Shown: positions 54,977-64,000 of the stretch, piece by piece
Numbering within the stretch: the first letter of the stretch is position 1
Layout of the letters: each line of letters opens with the position of its first letter
DNA from: Sphingobium sp. DEHP117
GTDB taxonomy: Bacteria > Pseudomonadota > Alphaproteobacteria > Sphingomonadales > Sphingomonadaceae
NCBI RefSeq assembly: GCF_030867385.1
Contig: NZ_JAPFBJ010000002.1
Location: 287,001 to 351,000, forward strand
Direction of reading: 5' to 3'
Length of the DNA stretch: 64,000 nt
The notes under the pieces: model-generated
What the model saw: only the letters and a program-made list of their open reading frames with translations
What the model was told of the DNA's origin: nothing
Databases searched by the model: none
Program-made: the position numbers and the translations under genes

Positions 54977-55846
54977 ATGGGCACAATCGGAGTGATCGGC
55001 GCGGGGCTGATGGGCTCAGGCATCGCGCAGGTGAGCGCACTGGCCGGCTATCATGTGTTCCTGTCAGACCTCGACCTCGCGCGTGCGCAGGCGGGCAAGG
55101 ATGGTATCGCTAAAGTTCTCGGCAAGCAGGTCGAGAAAGGCAAGATGGCGCAGGGTGATCTCGACGCGACGCTTGCCCGCATAGAACCGGTGGCCGATTA
55201 TGCGCCGATGAGCGCGGCGGAAATCATCATCGAGGCCGCCACCGAGCGCGAGGAAATCAAGGCCAAGATCTTCGAGGCGGTGGGCAAGGTGCTTGCCTCC
55301 AACGCTATTCTCGCCTCCAACACCTCGTCCATTTCCATCACCCGGCTGGCGAGCTATGCCGCAGATCCGGCTCGCTTCATCGGCATCCACTTTTTCTCGC
55401 CCGTGCCGCTGATGCCGCTGGTCGAACTTATCAACGGCCTCGCCACCGCGCCCGAGACCACCCGTATCGCGCAAGGCTATGGCGACAAGCTCGGCAAGCA
55501 GATGATCGTCGCGGCGGACTACCCCGGCTTCGTCGTCAACCGCATCCTGCTCCCGCTGCTCAACGAGGCGTTTTTTGCAGTCGGCGAACGTCTGGCCTCC
55601 ATCCCTGACATTGACAAGGGCATCAGGCTCGGCCTCGGGCACCCGATGGGGCCGCTGACGCTGGCGGACATGATCGGGCTGGACACGATCCTGGAAGTGC
55701 TGCGCGTGTTCCAGAAGGATTTCGGTGATCCGAAATATCGCCCGGCACCGATCCTCACCAAAATGATCGAGGCAGGCTGGTTTGGCCGCAAGAGCGGCAA
55801 GGGCTTTTACGATTATTCCGGGCCGGAGCCGGTGCCGAGCTTCTGA
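54977..55846 (+). CDS. 3-hydroxybutyryl-CoA dehydrogenase
   Basis: 289 aa. NAD-binding [23 protein letters not shown] at the N-terminus, [27 protein letters not shown] and [20 protein letters not shown] with the catalytic His, then an all-helical C-terminal dimerisation domain with [12 protein letters not shown]. Length fits the single-function Hbd/PaaH enzymes, which oxidise or reduce 3-hydroxyacyl-CoA in fatty-acid or polyhydroxyalkanoate metabolism. GGGAAGGG is a clear ribosome-binding site. Confidence 0.93.
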   Translation: MGTIGVIGAGLMGSGIAQVSALAGYHVFLSDLDLARAQAGKDGIAKVLGKQVEKGKMAQGDLDATLARIEPVADYAPMSAAEIIIEAATEREEIKAKIFEAVGKVLASNAILASNTSSISITRLASYAADPARFIGIHFFSPVPLMPLVELINGLATAPETTRIAQGYGDKLGKQMIVAADYPGFVVNRILLPLLNEAFFAVGERLASIPDIDKGIRLGLGHPMGPLTLADMIGLDTILEVLRVFQKDFGDPKYRPAPILTKMIEAGWFGRKSGKGFYDYSGPEPVPSF

Positions 55847-55932
55847 GGCACAGGGCCGAATCCTGAAAATCACTTGTCGACAAGCAAAAATGCGTCATGA
55901 TGCGCCCCGTCTTCGAGACGAAGGGACGCATC

Positions 55933-56337
55933 ATGAGCGAACTCGACCAGGGCACTCCTCCCCCACCGCCCCAGCCTGCGGCTCCGCCGCCCGCGACGCC
56001 TGTCGGTAGCTTCGATTTCAACCGGCCGACGATCATCGGCCTGCTCTATGCCGGATCGCTGATCACAGGCGTCAGCGGGTTGATCGGCCTTGTGCTGGCC
56101 TATGTCTGGAAGGCCGAGCCGCATGAGCCATGGGAAGCGACGCACTATACCTATCTCATCCGCACCTTCTGGATAGGGCTGGCAGCCTCCGTGCTGGGCG
56201 TGCTCACCATGCTGATCCTCATCGGCTTCCCGATCCTGCTGCTCGCCTGCGTCTGGGTGATCGTGCGCACCGTCGTGTCGCTGGTGAAGGCGCAGCAGCG
56301 CGCGCCCATGCCGGACCCGCTAACCCTGCTCTTCTGA
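55933..56337 (+). CDS. DUF4870/Tic20-like membrane protein
   Basis: 134 aa from the ATG at 55933. A Pro-rich head (DQGTPPPPPQPAAPPPATP) precedes three membrane helices (about 36-57, 74-95, 98-118). Layout and the PDPLTLLF tail resemble short DUF4870-type proteins. Function unknown. Confidence 0.65.
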   Translation: MSELDQGTPPPPPQPAAPPPATPVGSFDFNRPTIIGLLYAGSLITGVSGLIGLVLAYVWKAEPHEPWEATHYTYLIRTFWIGLAASVLGVLTMLILIGFPILLLACVWVIVRTVVSLVKAQQRAPMPDPLTLLF

Positions 56338-56439
56338 AAGGTGAGGGTCAGCGGATAGCGCTTTGCGATGGTGCAGGGGGTTCGACCAGACCCGAAATTG
56401 ATACATGTCGGCGCAGCGTCCTTTCCTCAGGCGCTATGA

Positions 56440-57528
<1,089 letters not shown>

Positions 57529-57545
57529 CCTTCAGCCGCCCCGCG

Positions 57546-58625
57546 CTATCCGAACAGAGGCAGCAGGTCGGTCGCCTCCACACCTTGCCGATCGAAATTG
57601 GAGACCGTCACGCCGACGAGGCGGATGCCCTTCTCGGTCGGCAGCACCGTGCTGATCAATGCGAGGCTCGCGTCGCGCAAAGCCTCCCGCGTGCTGACCA
57701 GCATCGGCTGCGTCCGGCTGCGCGTAATGATCTGAAAATCCGCATATTTGACCTTTACCGTCACGGTTCGCCCGAAAGCCTGCGCTTTCTCGCACCAGCT
57801 CCAGACATCGTCGGCCTGGGAAAGCACACCTGCCTCGATTTCTCCATCATCGAACAGGTCCCTGTCGAACGTCGTCTCCGACCCGGATGACTTGCGCTCG
57901 CGGTCCGGATTGACCGGGCGATGGTCTATGCCGCGCGCGATGCCATGATACCACTCGGCCGAGCTGCCGAAATGCTGCTGGAGGAAGGCCAGCGACTTGG
58001 CGCGCAGGTCCGCGCCCGTTTCGATGCCGAGGCGCGCCATCTTGCGGGCAGTGACCGGGCCGACCCCATGGAAGCGCGCAACGGGCAGGCTCTCCACCCA
58101 GCTCGCCCCCATATCGGGCGTCACCGCGAACTGGCCGTTGGGCTTGCGCTGGTCCGAAGCGAGCTTTGCCAGAAACTTGTTGTATGAAATGCCTGCCGAT
58201 GCGGTGAGCCCGGTCTCGTCCAAAATCCGCGCGCGTATTTCCTTCGCCGTCTTCCATGCCGTCTCGATCCCTCGGCGGTTGGCGGTAACGTCGAGATAGG
58301 CTTCATCGAGCGAGAGCGGCTGGATCAGGTCGGTATAGTCGGCGAAGATCGCGTGAATCTGTTGCGAGACGGCCTTGTAAACGTCGAAACGCGGCCGCAC
58401 GAAGATCAGCTCGCGGCAGCGGCGCAATGCCGTGACCGAGGGCAGTGCCGAGCGCACCCCAAATGCGCGCGCTTCATAGCTCGCCGCCGCGACCACTCCA
58501 CGGGCGGCGGCAGATCCGACGGCAACAGGCTTGCCCCGCAGCGCCGGATCATCGCGTTGCTCGACCGACGCATAGAAAGCATCCATATCGACATGAATGA
58601 TCTTGCGATGCGTCGAATCCGCCAT
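57546..58625 (-). CDS. dinB: DNA polymerase IV
   Basis: 359 aa from the ATG at 58625. Y-family hallmarks: IIHVDMDAFYASVEQRDDP, SLDEAYLDVT with the catalytic acidic pair, SAGISYNKFLAKLASDQRKP and the little-finger domain ending GIRLVGVTVSNF. It copies past damaged bases. An SOS box lies 22 bp before the start, so LexA control is likely. Confidence 0.95.
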   Translation of the reverse strand: MADSTHRKIIHVDMDAFYASVEQRDDPALRGKPVAVGSAAARGVVAAASYEARAFGVRSALPSVTALRRCRELIFVRPRFDVYKAVSQQIHAIFADYTDLIQPLSLDEAYLDVTANRRGIETAWKTAKEIRARILDETGLTASAGISYNKFLAKLASDQRKPNGQFAVTPDMGASWVESLPVARFHGVGPVTARKMARLGIETGADLRAKSLAFLQQHFGSSAEWYHGIARGIDHRPVNPDRERKSSGSETTFDRDLFDDGEIEAGVLSQADDVWSWCEKAQAFGRTVTVKVKYADFQIITRSRTQPMLVSTREALRDASLALISTVLPTEKGIRLVGVTVSNFDRQGVEATDLLPLFG

Positions 58626-58646
58626 CCGGCAAGGATAGGAAAAAAT

Positions 58647-58661
58647 GAACAAAATGGGAAC
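58647..58661 (-). promoter_or_regulatory. LexA (SOS) box upstream of dinB
   Basis: On the minus strand GTTC-CCATTTT-GTTC, an exact match to the alphaproteobacterial LexA consensus GTTC-N7-GTTC, 22 bp before the dinB ATG. Position and partner gene both fit. Confidence 0.85.
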
Positions 58662-58801
58662 AGGCGGCAGGCACGATGCGCAGATTTATCGTGGCCGGAT
58701 GACACGGGCCTTCGGCCATCCCTGCTGTCACCGCCAGCGTAAACGCCATCTCCTTTAGGCCCGCCACAAAACGCGGCTTCCGTTTTCGCGATTTCCGAGT
58801 C

Positions 58802-58820
58802 GTGAAATGTTCCATTTCAC
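58802..58820. promoter_or_regulatory. Perfect dyad (candidate operator) upstream of argB
   Basis: GTGAAATGTTCCATTTCAC: 8-bp arms around a TTC spacer, 26 bp before the argB ATG. It can be a repressor-binding site or an RNA hairpin in the leader. The regulator is unknown. Confidence 0.5.
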
Positions 58821-58846
58821 TCGAAATCCCGTTAAGGGGCGCGGCC

Positions 58847-59752
58847 ATGAGCAACAAATACGCCCCCGAACCCGCCCTGCTCGCCAAGGCCGAAACGCTT
58901 GTCGAGGCGCTGCCCTATATCCAGCGTTACACCGGCGAAACCTTCGTGGTGAAATATGGCGGCCATGCGATGGGCGACCCCGAGGCCGCGCGCGACTTTG
59001 CCGAGGACGTGGTGCTGATGAAGGCGGTCGGCATCAATGTCGTCGTCGTGCATGGCGGCGGGCCACAGATCGGCGCGATGCTGAAGAGGCTGGGCGTCGA
59101 ATCGCAGTTCGTCGGCGGCCTGCGGGTTACGGACGCGGAGACCGCACAGATCGCCGAAATGGTGCTGGCAGGCAGCATCAACAAGGAGATCGTCGGCTGG
59201 ATATCCCAGGCGGGAGGCCGCGCCGTCGGCATTTCGGGCAAGGATGGCGGCCTCGTTTTGTGCGAGAAGGTCGCCGGCAGGCGGGAGGCAGACCCCAATA
59301 GCGGCATCGAACGGCACGTGGACCTCGGCTTTGTGGGTGAGCCGGTGCAGGTCGACCGGCGGATACTGGACAGCCTGACCAAGGACGGCATCATCCCCGT
59401 CGTCGCGCCGGTGGGCATCGGCGCGGATGGCCACACCTACAACGTCAATGCCGACACGATGGCGGGCGCGATCGCGGCCGAACTGAAGGCCAAACGCTTT
59501 TTCCTGCTAACCGACGTTCCCGGCGTTCTCGACAAGCAGGGCGAGCTGATGACCGACCTTGACCCCGCGAAGATCCGGGCGCTGCAGGGCGATGGCACCA
59601 TCACCGGTGGCATGATCCCGAAGCTCGACACCTGCGTGATGGCGGTGGAGGGCGGAGTCGACGCCGCCGTCATCCTCGACGGGCGCGTGCCGCATGCGAT
59701 GCTGCTGGAAATCTTCACCCGGCGCGGCGCGGGCACGCTGGTGCGCAGTTAA
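58847..59752 (+). CDS. argB: Acetylglutamate kinase
   Basis: 301 aa from the ATG at 58847 ([28 protein letters not shown]). Amino-acid kinase fold: [63 protein letters not shown] and [10 protein letters not shown]. The N-terminal helix of about 25 residues is that of hexameric, arginine-inhibitable enzymes. It makes N-acetylglutamyl phosphate for arginine synthesis. A dispersed hairpin element begins at the very next base after its stop. Confidence 0.96.
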   Translation: MSNKYAPEPALLAKAETLVEALPYIQRYTGETFVVKYGGHAMGDPEAARDFAEDVVLMKAVGINVVVVHGGGPQIGAMLKRLGVESQFVGGLRVTDAETAQIAEMVLAGSINKEIVGWISQAGGRAVGISGKDGGLVLCEKVAGRREADPNSGIERHVDLGFVGEPVQVDRRILDSLTKDGIIPVVAPVGIGADGHTYNVNADTMAGAIAAELKAKRFFLLTDVPGVLDKQGELMTDLDPAKIRALQGDGTITGGMIPKLDTCVMAVEGGVDAAVILDGRVPHAMLLEIFTRRGAGTLVRS

Positions 59753-59870
59753 TTTGATCCGAAACAGGCAGCTGCGCTGCGCTTCGGATGGTCCGCACCA
59801 GCCCTCTCTCCCTCCCAACCTCCCATGGGATACCCTGTCGGGAGGTTGGGAGGGGGAGCGGGCTGGCACC
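59753..59870 (+). repeat. Dispersed hairpin element, copy B
   Basis: Same element as at 43865-43983: the same TTTGATCCGAAACAGGC start, hairpin arms around ACCCTGTCGGGAGGTTGGG and end GGCTGG. Here the arms extend to about 27 bp (59798-59824 with 59840-59866) with a few mismatches. It begins directly after the argB stop codon. The region from it to 59946 holds no gene. Confidence 0.85.
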
Positions 59871-59945
59871 GAACCGAATATCGACGCTTGTGCGCGCGGG
59901 ATGCGGTAGGCTAAAGCAGCGCAGGCCACCCACTAAGGAGACTTC

Positions 59946-60236
59946 ATGGTCATCGCCCTGTTCCAGATCATCATGATCCTCTTGAATGTGCTGTGGTGGA
60001 TCATCATCGTTCAGGCGATCATGAGCTGGCTGATCGCATTCAACGTGATCAACACGCATAACGAGGTGGTGCGCTCGATCTGGATCGCGCTCGACCGGCT
60101 GACCGAGCCGCTCTATCGCCCGATCCGCAAGGTGATGCCGGATCTCGGCGCGCTCGATCTTTCGCCGATGGTGGTGCTGCTGATCATCATCATCCTTCAG
60201 ACGATCTTGCCGGGGCTGTTCTCCTCAATGCTGTGA
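59946..60236 (+). CDS. YggT family membrane protein
   Basis: 96 aa with two hydrophobic segments. WWIIIVQAIMSWLIAFNVIN, DRLTEPLYRPIRKVMPDLGALDLSPMVVLLII is the standard YggT pattern. The family is linked to cell division and osmotic tolerance. AAGGAG gives a strong ribosome-binding site. DUF167 follows after 4 nt. Confidence 0.92.
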   Translation: MVIALFQIIMILLNVLWWIIIVQAIMSWLIAFNVINTHNEVVRSIWIALDRLTEPLYRPIRKVMPDLGALDLSPMVVLLIIIILQTILPGLFSSML

Positions 60237-60240
60237 TGCC

Positions 60241-60561
60241 GTGAACCGGTCGTCCTTTCTGCGCGTTGATGGCGAAGACCTGTTGCTTGCCATCCGCCTC
60301 AGCCCCAAAAGCGGGAAGGAACAGATCGGCGGCACATGGCAGGACGAGAAGGGCGCGCTGTGGCTTCAGGCCAGCGTGCGCGCGGTACCGGAAAAGGGCA
60401 AAGCCAACGCCGCCTTGATCCAGAGCATTGCAGGGCGGCTCGGCATTGCCGCAAGGGACATCGTGCTCGAGTCGGGCGACACGAGCCGGTTGAAGCGTTT
60501 GCGGCTCACAGGATACGGCAGTGACGCCGGACGAATAGGGAAAGAACTGGACAGACCATGA
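60241..60561 (+). CDS. DUF167 (YggU-like) protein
   Basis: 106 aa, GTG start. Family pattern [57 protein letters not shown]. YggT and YggU-type genes lie together in many bacteria. Its stop codon overlaps the folD ATG (ATGA). Molecular function unknown. Confidence 0.9.
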   Translation: MNRSSFLRVDGEDLLLAIRLSPKSGKEQIGGTWQDEKGALWLQASVRAVPEKGKANAALIQSIAGRLGIAARDIVLESGDTSRLKRLRLTGYGSDAGRIGKELDRP

Positions 60562-61454
60562 CCATAGGCAAGCTGATAGACGGCAAGGCGTTTGCAGCGG
60601 GGCTGCGTGAGCAGGTTGCGGAAGGGGTGGCCGCGTTCGCCGCACGCACCGGCCGCGCGCCCGGCCTTGCGGTGGTGCTGGTGGGCGAAGACCCGGCGAG
60701 CGCGGTCTATGTGCGCAACAAAGGCAAGATGACGGTAGCCGCCGGTATGGAGAGCTTCGAGTTCCGCCGTCCCGCGAGCATCGGCGCCGACGAGCTGCTG
60801 GAGCTGATCGAGGAGCTGAACGGCGATCCGCGCGTGGACGGCATCCTCGTCCAGCTGCCGCTGCCCAAACATCTCGACGAGCAGGCGGTGATCGCCGCGA
60901 TCGATCCGGCCAAGGACGTTGATGGCTTTCATGTCATAAACAGCGGCCGCCTCGCCGTCGGCCTGCCCGCACTGGTGCCGTGCACGCCGCTCGGCTGCCT
61001 CATGCTGCTGAAGGATGAGCTGGGTGACCTTGCCGGGCTGGAAGCCGTTGTGGTGGGCCGCTCCAATATCGTCGGCAAGCCTATGGCGCAGTTGCTGCTG
61101 GCCGAGAGCTGCACCGTCACCATCGCCCATAGCCGGACGAAAGACCTCGCCAGCGTCGTCCACCGTGCGGACATTGTCGTGGCCGCCGTCGGCCGTCCGG
61201 AGATGATCAAGGGCGAGTGGATCAAGCCGGGCGCGGTCGTCATCGACGTCGGCATCAACCGGGTGCCGGACCCTGAGGAAGAAGGCAAGAGCAAGATCGT
61301 CGGCGATGTCGCCACCGCCGAGGCGATCAGCCACGTCAGCGCGATCACACCGGTGCCCGGCGGCGTCGGGCCGATGACGATCGCGGTGCTGCTGCGCAAC
61401 ACTTTGGTCGCCGCCTGTGCCCGCGCTGGCGTGGAGGCGCCGGAGGGGCTATAA
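60558..61454 (+). CDS. folD: Methylene-THF dehydrogenase/cyclohydrolase
   Basis: 298 aa. [38 protein letters not shown] (catalytic Lys), [31 protein letters not shown] and [18 protein letters not shown] are all FolD. It makes 10-formyl-THF for purine synthesis (purH) and formyl-Met, opposite in effect to PurU in this window. Translation appears coupled to the DUF167 gene. Confidence 0.97.
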   Translation: MTIGKLIDGKAFAAGLREQVAEGVAAFAARTGRAPGLAVVLVGEDPASAVYVRNKGKMTVAAGMESFEFRRPASIGADELLELIEELNGDPRVDGILVQLPLPKHLDEQAVIAAIDPAKDVDGFHVINSGRLAVGLPALVPCTPLGCLMLLKDELGDLAGLEAVVVGRSNIVGKPMAQLLLAESCTVTIAHSRTKDLASVVHRADIVVAAVGRPEMIKGEWIKPGAVVIDVGINRVPDPEEEGKSKIVGDVATAEAISHVSAITPVPGGVGPMTIAVLLRNTLVAACARAGVEAPEGL

Positions 61455-61522
61455 CGGGTTCAAGGATTAGCGCATTTTAGGGCGCAAGATCTGCAAACCC
61501 CGTTACTGAAAATACCCGTGTC

Positions 61523-62143
61523 ATGCTGTCGCTGTTCATTTCCGCCTTCATCACCCTGTTCGTGGTGATAGACCCGCCGGGCTGCGCGCCGATCTACGCC
61601 AGCCTGACGCGCGGCGTGAGCGCGCAGCATCGCCGGGCAATGGCCCTGCGCGCGGTGCTGATTGCCGCCGTGATCCTGCTGATCTTCGCATTATGGGGCC
61701 GCAACCTGCTCCATGTGCTGGGCATCGAGCTGCACAGCTTTCGTATCGCAGGCGGCATCATGCTGTTCATGATCGCGCTGGAAATGGTGTTCGAGCGGCG
61801 CACCCAGCGGCGGGAGGACCGCGCACAAAAGATCATCGATACGCCGGAGGTGGAGGATGTCTCGGTCTTTCCGATGGCGATGCCGATGATCGCCGGGCCG
61901 GGAACGATCACCACCGTGATGCTGCTGATGGGGCAGGCTGATGGCATTCAGCAACGCGCCATGGTGTTGGGCGCAATCGCGGCCAACCTGATGCTGATGA
62001 TCATCGCCCTGCTGTCCGCGAGCGCGATCATGGCGGTGCTGGGGCAAAAGATCGAGGCGGTGATCACCCGGCTGCTCGGAGTATTGCTCGCGGCACTGGC
62101 CGTACAGTTCGTGATCGACGGCCTGAAAGGAAATTTCGGCTAG
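61523..62143 (+). CDS. MarC family membrane protein
   Basis: 206 aa, about six membrane helices: FITLFVVIDPPGCAPIYASLTRG, LGIELHSFRIAGGIMLFMIALEM, VFPMAMPMIAGPGTITTVMLLMGQ. These are the MarC/YhgN conserved segments. Once linked to multiple resistance, the family has no settled function. The GTG-rich 68-bp space before it shows no clear promoter. Confidence 0.92.
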   Translation: MLSLFISAFITLFVVIDPPGCAPIYASLTRGVSAQHRRAMALRAVLIAAVILLIFALWGRNLLHVLGIELHSFRIAGGIMLFMIALEMVFERRTQRREDRAQKIIDTPEVEDVSVFPMAMPMIAGPGTITTVMLLMGQADGIQQRAMVLGAIAANLMLMIIALLSASAIMAVLGQKIEAVITRLLGVLLAALAVQFVIDGLKGNFG

Positions 62144-62176
62144 GGGAGAGCGCTTATGCGCCCTCCCCAGTCCGCA

Positions 62177-62857
62177 TCAACTTGCCGAAGCGTCGCCCTG
62201 TGTTACCGGCACGATCTTGATCTCCACCCGGCGGTTCTGCGCCTTGCCGACCGGGTCGCCGTTGCTGGCGATTGGCTGGCTCTCGCCAAAGCCCTTTGCG
62301 GCCATGCGCACGGACTGGACCCCATGGCTCGCCAGATAGGATTGCACCGATGAAGCGCGCCGCTCTGACAGGCCCTGATTATAGGCATCAGACCCGTCGC
62401 TGTCGGTATGGCCGTAAATGTCGATATAGGTCTTGGGATATTCGGCGAGGACCGAGGCCACCTGGTTGAGCGTCGGCTGGAACTGGCTCTGCACCGCGTC
62501 GCTGTCTGTCGCGAAGGTGATGCCCGATGGCATGCGCAGCAACAGATCGTCGCCATTGCGCGCGACTTCGACACCGGTCCCGGCGGTGCGTTCGCGCAGC
62601 TTCTTCTCCTGCGCATCCATATAGGCGCCGATCCCCGCGCCCGCGACAGCGCCGATGCCCGCGCCGAGAATCTTCTCCGTCCGGTCGCGCTTGCCGCCGA
62701 CGAGATCGCCGAGCAGATAGCCGCCTAGCGCACCGCCGACGCCGCCGATCGCCGCCTTGGAAATAGTTTTCCGCCCGGTATCCGGGTCTGTCACGCACGC
62801 CGTGGTGGCGAGAGACAAGATCAGCACGCTTGCCGCAGCCGCATTGATTTTTCGCAT
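62177..62857 (-). CDS. OmpA-like lipoprotein with glycine zipper
   Basis: 226 aa. Lipoprotein signal ending LATTACVTD (lipobox TTAC). Residues about 35-80 are a glycine-zipper segment (GGVGGALGGYLLGD, GAGIGAVAGAGIGAY). The C-terminal OmpA domain (about 105-215) contains TYIDIYGHTDSDGSDAYNQGLSERRA and binds peptidoglycan. Similar to YfiB/Pal-type outer-membrane anchors. GGAGAATG context gives a ribosome-binding site. Confidence 0.9.
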   Translation of the reverse strand: MRKINAAAASVLILSLATTACVTDPDTGRKTISKAAIGGVGGALGGYLLGDLVGGKRDRTEKILGAGIGAVAGAGIGAYMDAQEKKLRERTAGTGVEVARNGDDLLLRMPSGITFATDSDAVQSQFQPTLNQVASVLAEYPKTYIDIYGHTDSDGSDAYNQGLSERRASSVQSYLASHGVQSVRMAAKGFGESQPIASNGDPVGKAQNRRVEIKIVPVTQGDASAS

Positions 62858-63003
62858 ATCATTCTCCTTTCAACTGCCCTTCGGCATTTGCTTCCCCGGT
62901 TGGAAAACCCGGACTGCGGGCCGAGTGTTCCCGCAATGATGCTGAACAGGGGCTGATCTGCCTGTTGTGCTGTGATCAGATTCCTTGCATGGAAGGGCAG
63001 ACC

Positions 63004-64000
63004 ATGCACCAGACGGTACCCCTCACCCCCTTTCCCTGGGCGGATGTGTTCATCATTCTCGCGCTCGTGGCGCTCAACGGCCTGTTCGCCATGTCGGAGC
63101 TGGCGATCGTCTCGGCGCGGCGACCACGGCTTCAGGCGGCGGAGAAGGCGGGCAAGGGCGGCGCCACCGTCGCGCTGCGGCTGGCGGAAGACCCCGGCAA
63201 GTTTCTATCGACCGTGCAGATCGGCATCACGCTGATCGGCATCGGCGCGGGCGCCTATTCGGGCGCGAGCCTGGGCGGCCCGGTGGCGGAGCGGTTTCAG
63301 CGAGCCGGGCTGGGTGCCGAGACGGCGGAGACGATGGGCTTTGCGCTCGTCATCGGCCTCACCACCTTCGCCTCGCTGATCGTGGGTGAGCTGGTGCCCA
63401 AGCAGTTCGCCCTGCGCGCGCCCGAGCCGATTGCCATCATCATGGCGCGGCCGATGCTGTGGCTGGCCAAGGCGACCGCGCCGTTGGTCTGGCTGATGGA
63501 CCGATGCTCCGCCCTCATCTTCCGCGCGCTCGGGCTCAACCGCGAATCAGAGGCGCATGTCACGGCGGAGGAGCTGCACCTGATCGTCGCCGAGGCCAGC
63601 AAGTCCGGCGTGATCGAGGAGAGCGAGCGGGCGATCATCTCTGGCGTGGTGCGCCTGGCCGACCGGCCCGTGCGCGAGGTGATGACACCGCGCACCGATG
63701 TCGACTGGGTCGATGTATCGAGCGACGCGCGCGCGCTGCGGGCCAAGCTGCTCGCCACACCCCATACGCGCCTGCCGGTCGGGCGGGGCAGCGTCGAGGA
63801 GATCATCGGCGTGGTTCAGGCGCGTGACATCATGTCGGCCCTGTTGAAGCGCGAGAAGATAGACGTCTCTGCGCTGATGCGTACCGTCGCCGTCGTGCCC
63901 GATCAGGTCGATGCGATGGACGCGCTGGAGGTGCTGCGGCGCTCGGAAGTGCCCATGGTGATGGTGCATGACGAATACGGCCATTTCGAGGGCATCGTCA
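63004..64000 (+). CDS. CNNM/CBS-domain hemolysin-family (CorC/HlyC type) protein, partial
   Basis: At least 332 aa; it runs off the right edge. I chose the ATG at 63004 because GGAAGGG lies about 7 nt upstream; an ATG at 62989 is possible. The N-terminal CNNM domain has three to four membrane helices (ALNGLFAMSELAIVSARRPRLQ, FLSTVQIGITLIGIGAGAYSG, IVGELVPKQFAL). Two CBS domains follow (VREVMTPRTDVDWV and VVQARDIMSALLK, then the second begins). Such proteins export magnesium or support its homeostasis. Confidence 0.9.
   Translation, partial: MHQTVPLTPFPWADVFIILALVALNGLFAMSELAIVSARRPRLQAAEKAGKGGATVALRLAEDPGKFLSTVQIGITLIGIGAGAYSGASLGGPVAERFQRAGLGAETAETMGFALVIGLTTFASLIVGELVPKQFALRAPEPIAIIMARPMLWLAKATAPLVWLMDRCSALIFRALGLNRESEAHVTAEELHLIVAEASKSGVIEESERAIISGVVRLADRPVREVMTPRTDVDWVDVSSDARALRAKLLATPHTRLPVGRGSVEEIIGVVQARDIMSALLKREKIDVSALMRTVAVVPDQVDAMDALEVLRRSEVPMVMVHDEYGHFEGIV

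Overview
The window is a GC-rich stretch of ordinary, densely packed bacterial chromosome. Gene content points to an alphaproteobacterium, most likely Sphingomonadales. The signs are a split PntA transhydrogenase preceded by a tiny aa3-oxidase subunit IV, the order cpoB-tilS-ftsH, an N-terminally extended ribosomal protein S9, a GTTC-N7-GTTC SOS box before dinB, a lone PtsP of the nitrogen PTS, and many short conserved proteins of sphingomonad type. I see no prophage, insertion sequence, integron or CRISPR array.

Layout. 0-6 kb: a response-regulator gene cut by the left edge, a small oxidase subunit, the proton-translocating transhydrogenase operon pntAA-pntAB-pntB, a candidate small RNA with an FNR/FixK-type box, an exported alpha/beta hydrolase and a class A beta-lactamase-like serine hydrolase. 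6-21 kb: polA, a truncated haemoglobin, ubiG, lysC with a coupled flavin oxidoreductase, a stand-alone zinc-binding CZB protein, ptsP, a RodZ-like protein, cpoB, tilS, ftsH and an Asp/Glu racemase. 21-24.5 kb (minus): a hemerythrin-like protein, rplM-rpsI, and heme A synthase with cutA. 24.5-30.4 kb: a MerC-like protein and an envelope-type cluster (sugar/alcohol-phosphate nucleotidyltransferase, HIT protein, CDP-alcohol phosphotransferase, TagF-like transferase, ABC exporter). 30.5-38.7 kb: Smr, mltA and Tim44-like genes on minus; secB, murJ, trpS, a DUF4136 lipoprotein, purU and a GST on plus. 38.7-48 kb: dnaE, an arylsulfotransferase-like protein, purH, a heparinase-like protein and rpe. 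48-54 kb: a soluble MCP/Cache-like protein, tRNA-Thr, small proteins, a cold-shock protein, murA, an HNH protein and gluQRS. 54-64 kb: a HIG1-type protein, a PduO adenosyltransferase, 3-hydroxybutyryl-CoA dehydrogenase, an MreB paralogue, dinB with its SOS box, argB, yggT, DUF167, folD, marC, an OmpA-like lipoprotein and a CorC/HlyC-type protein cut by the right edge.

The most interesting signals lie between or inside ordinary genes. They are: (1) a minus-strand candidate sRNA at about 3.56-3.66 kb with CCUCC motifs, a strong terminator and an FNR-type box at the right distance; (2) the 25-30 kb cluster, which reads as a complete but unassigned route from activation of a phosphorylated alcohol or sugar through CDP-alcohol transfer to export; (3) a nested palindromic element inserted in frame in dnaE; (4) two copies of a dispersed hairpin element of about 118 bp, each starting right after a stop codon; (5) a soluble chemoreceptor-like protein with its signalling segment ahead of its sensor domain. 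Regulatory sites supported by sequence include the LexA box before dinB, a DnaA box before dnaE and a perfect dyad before argB.
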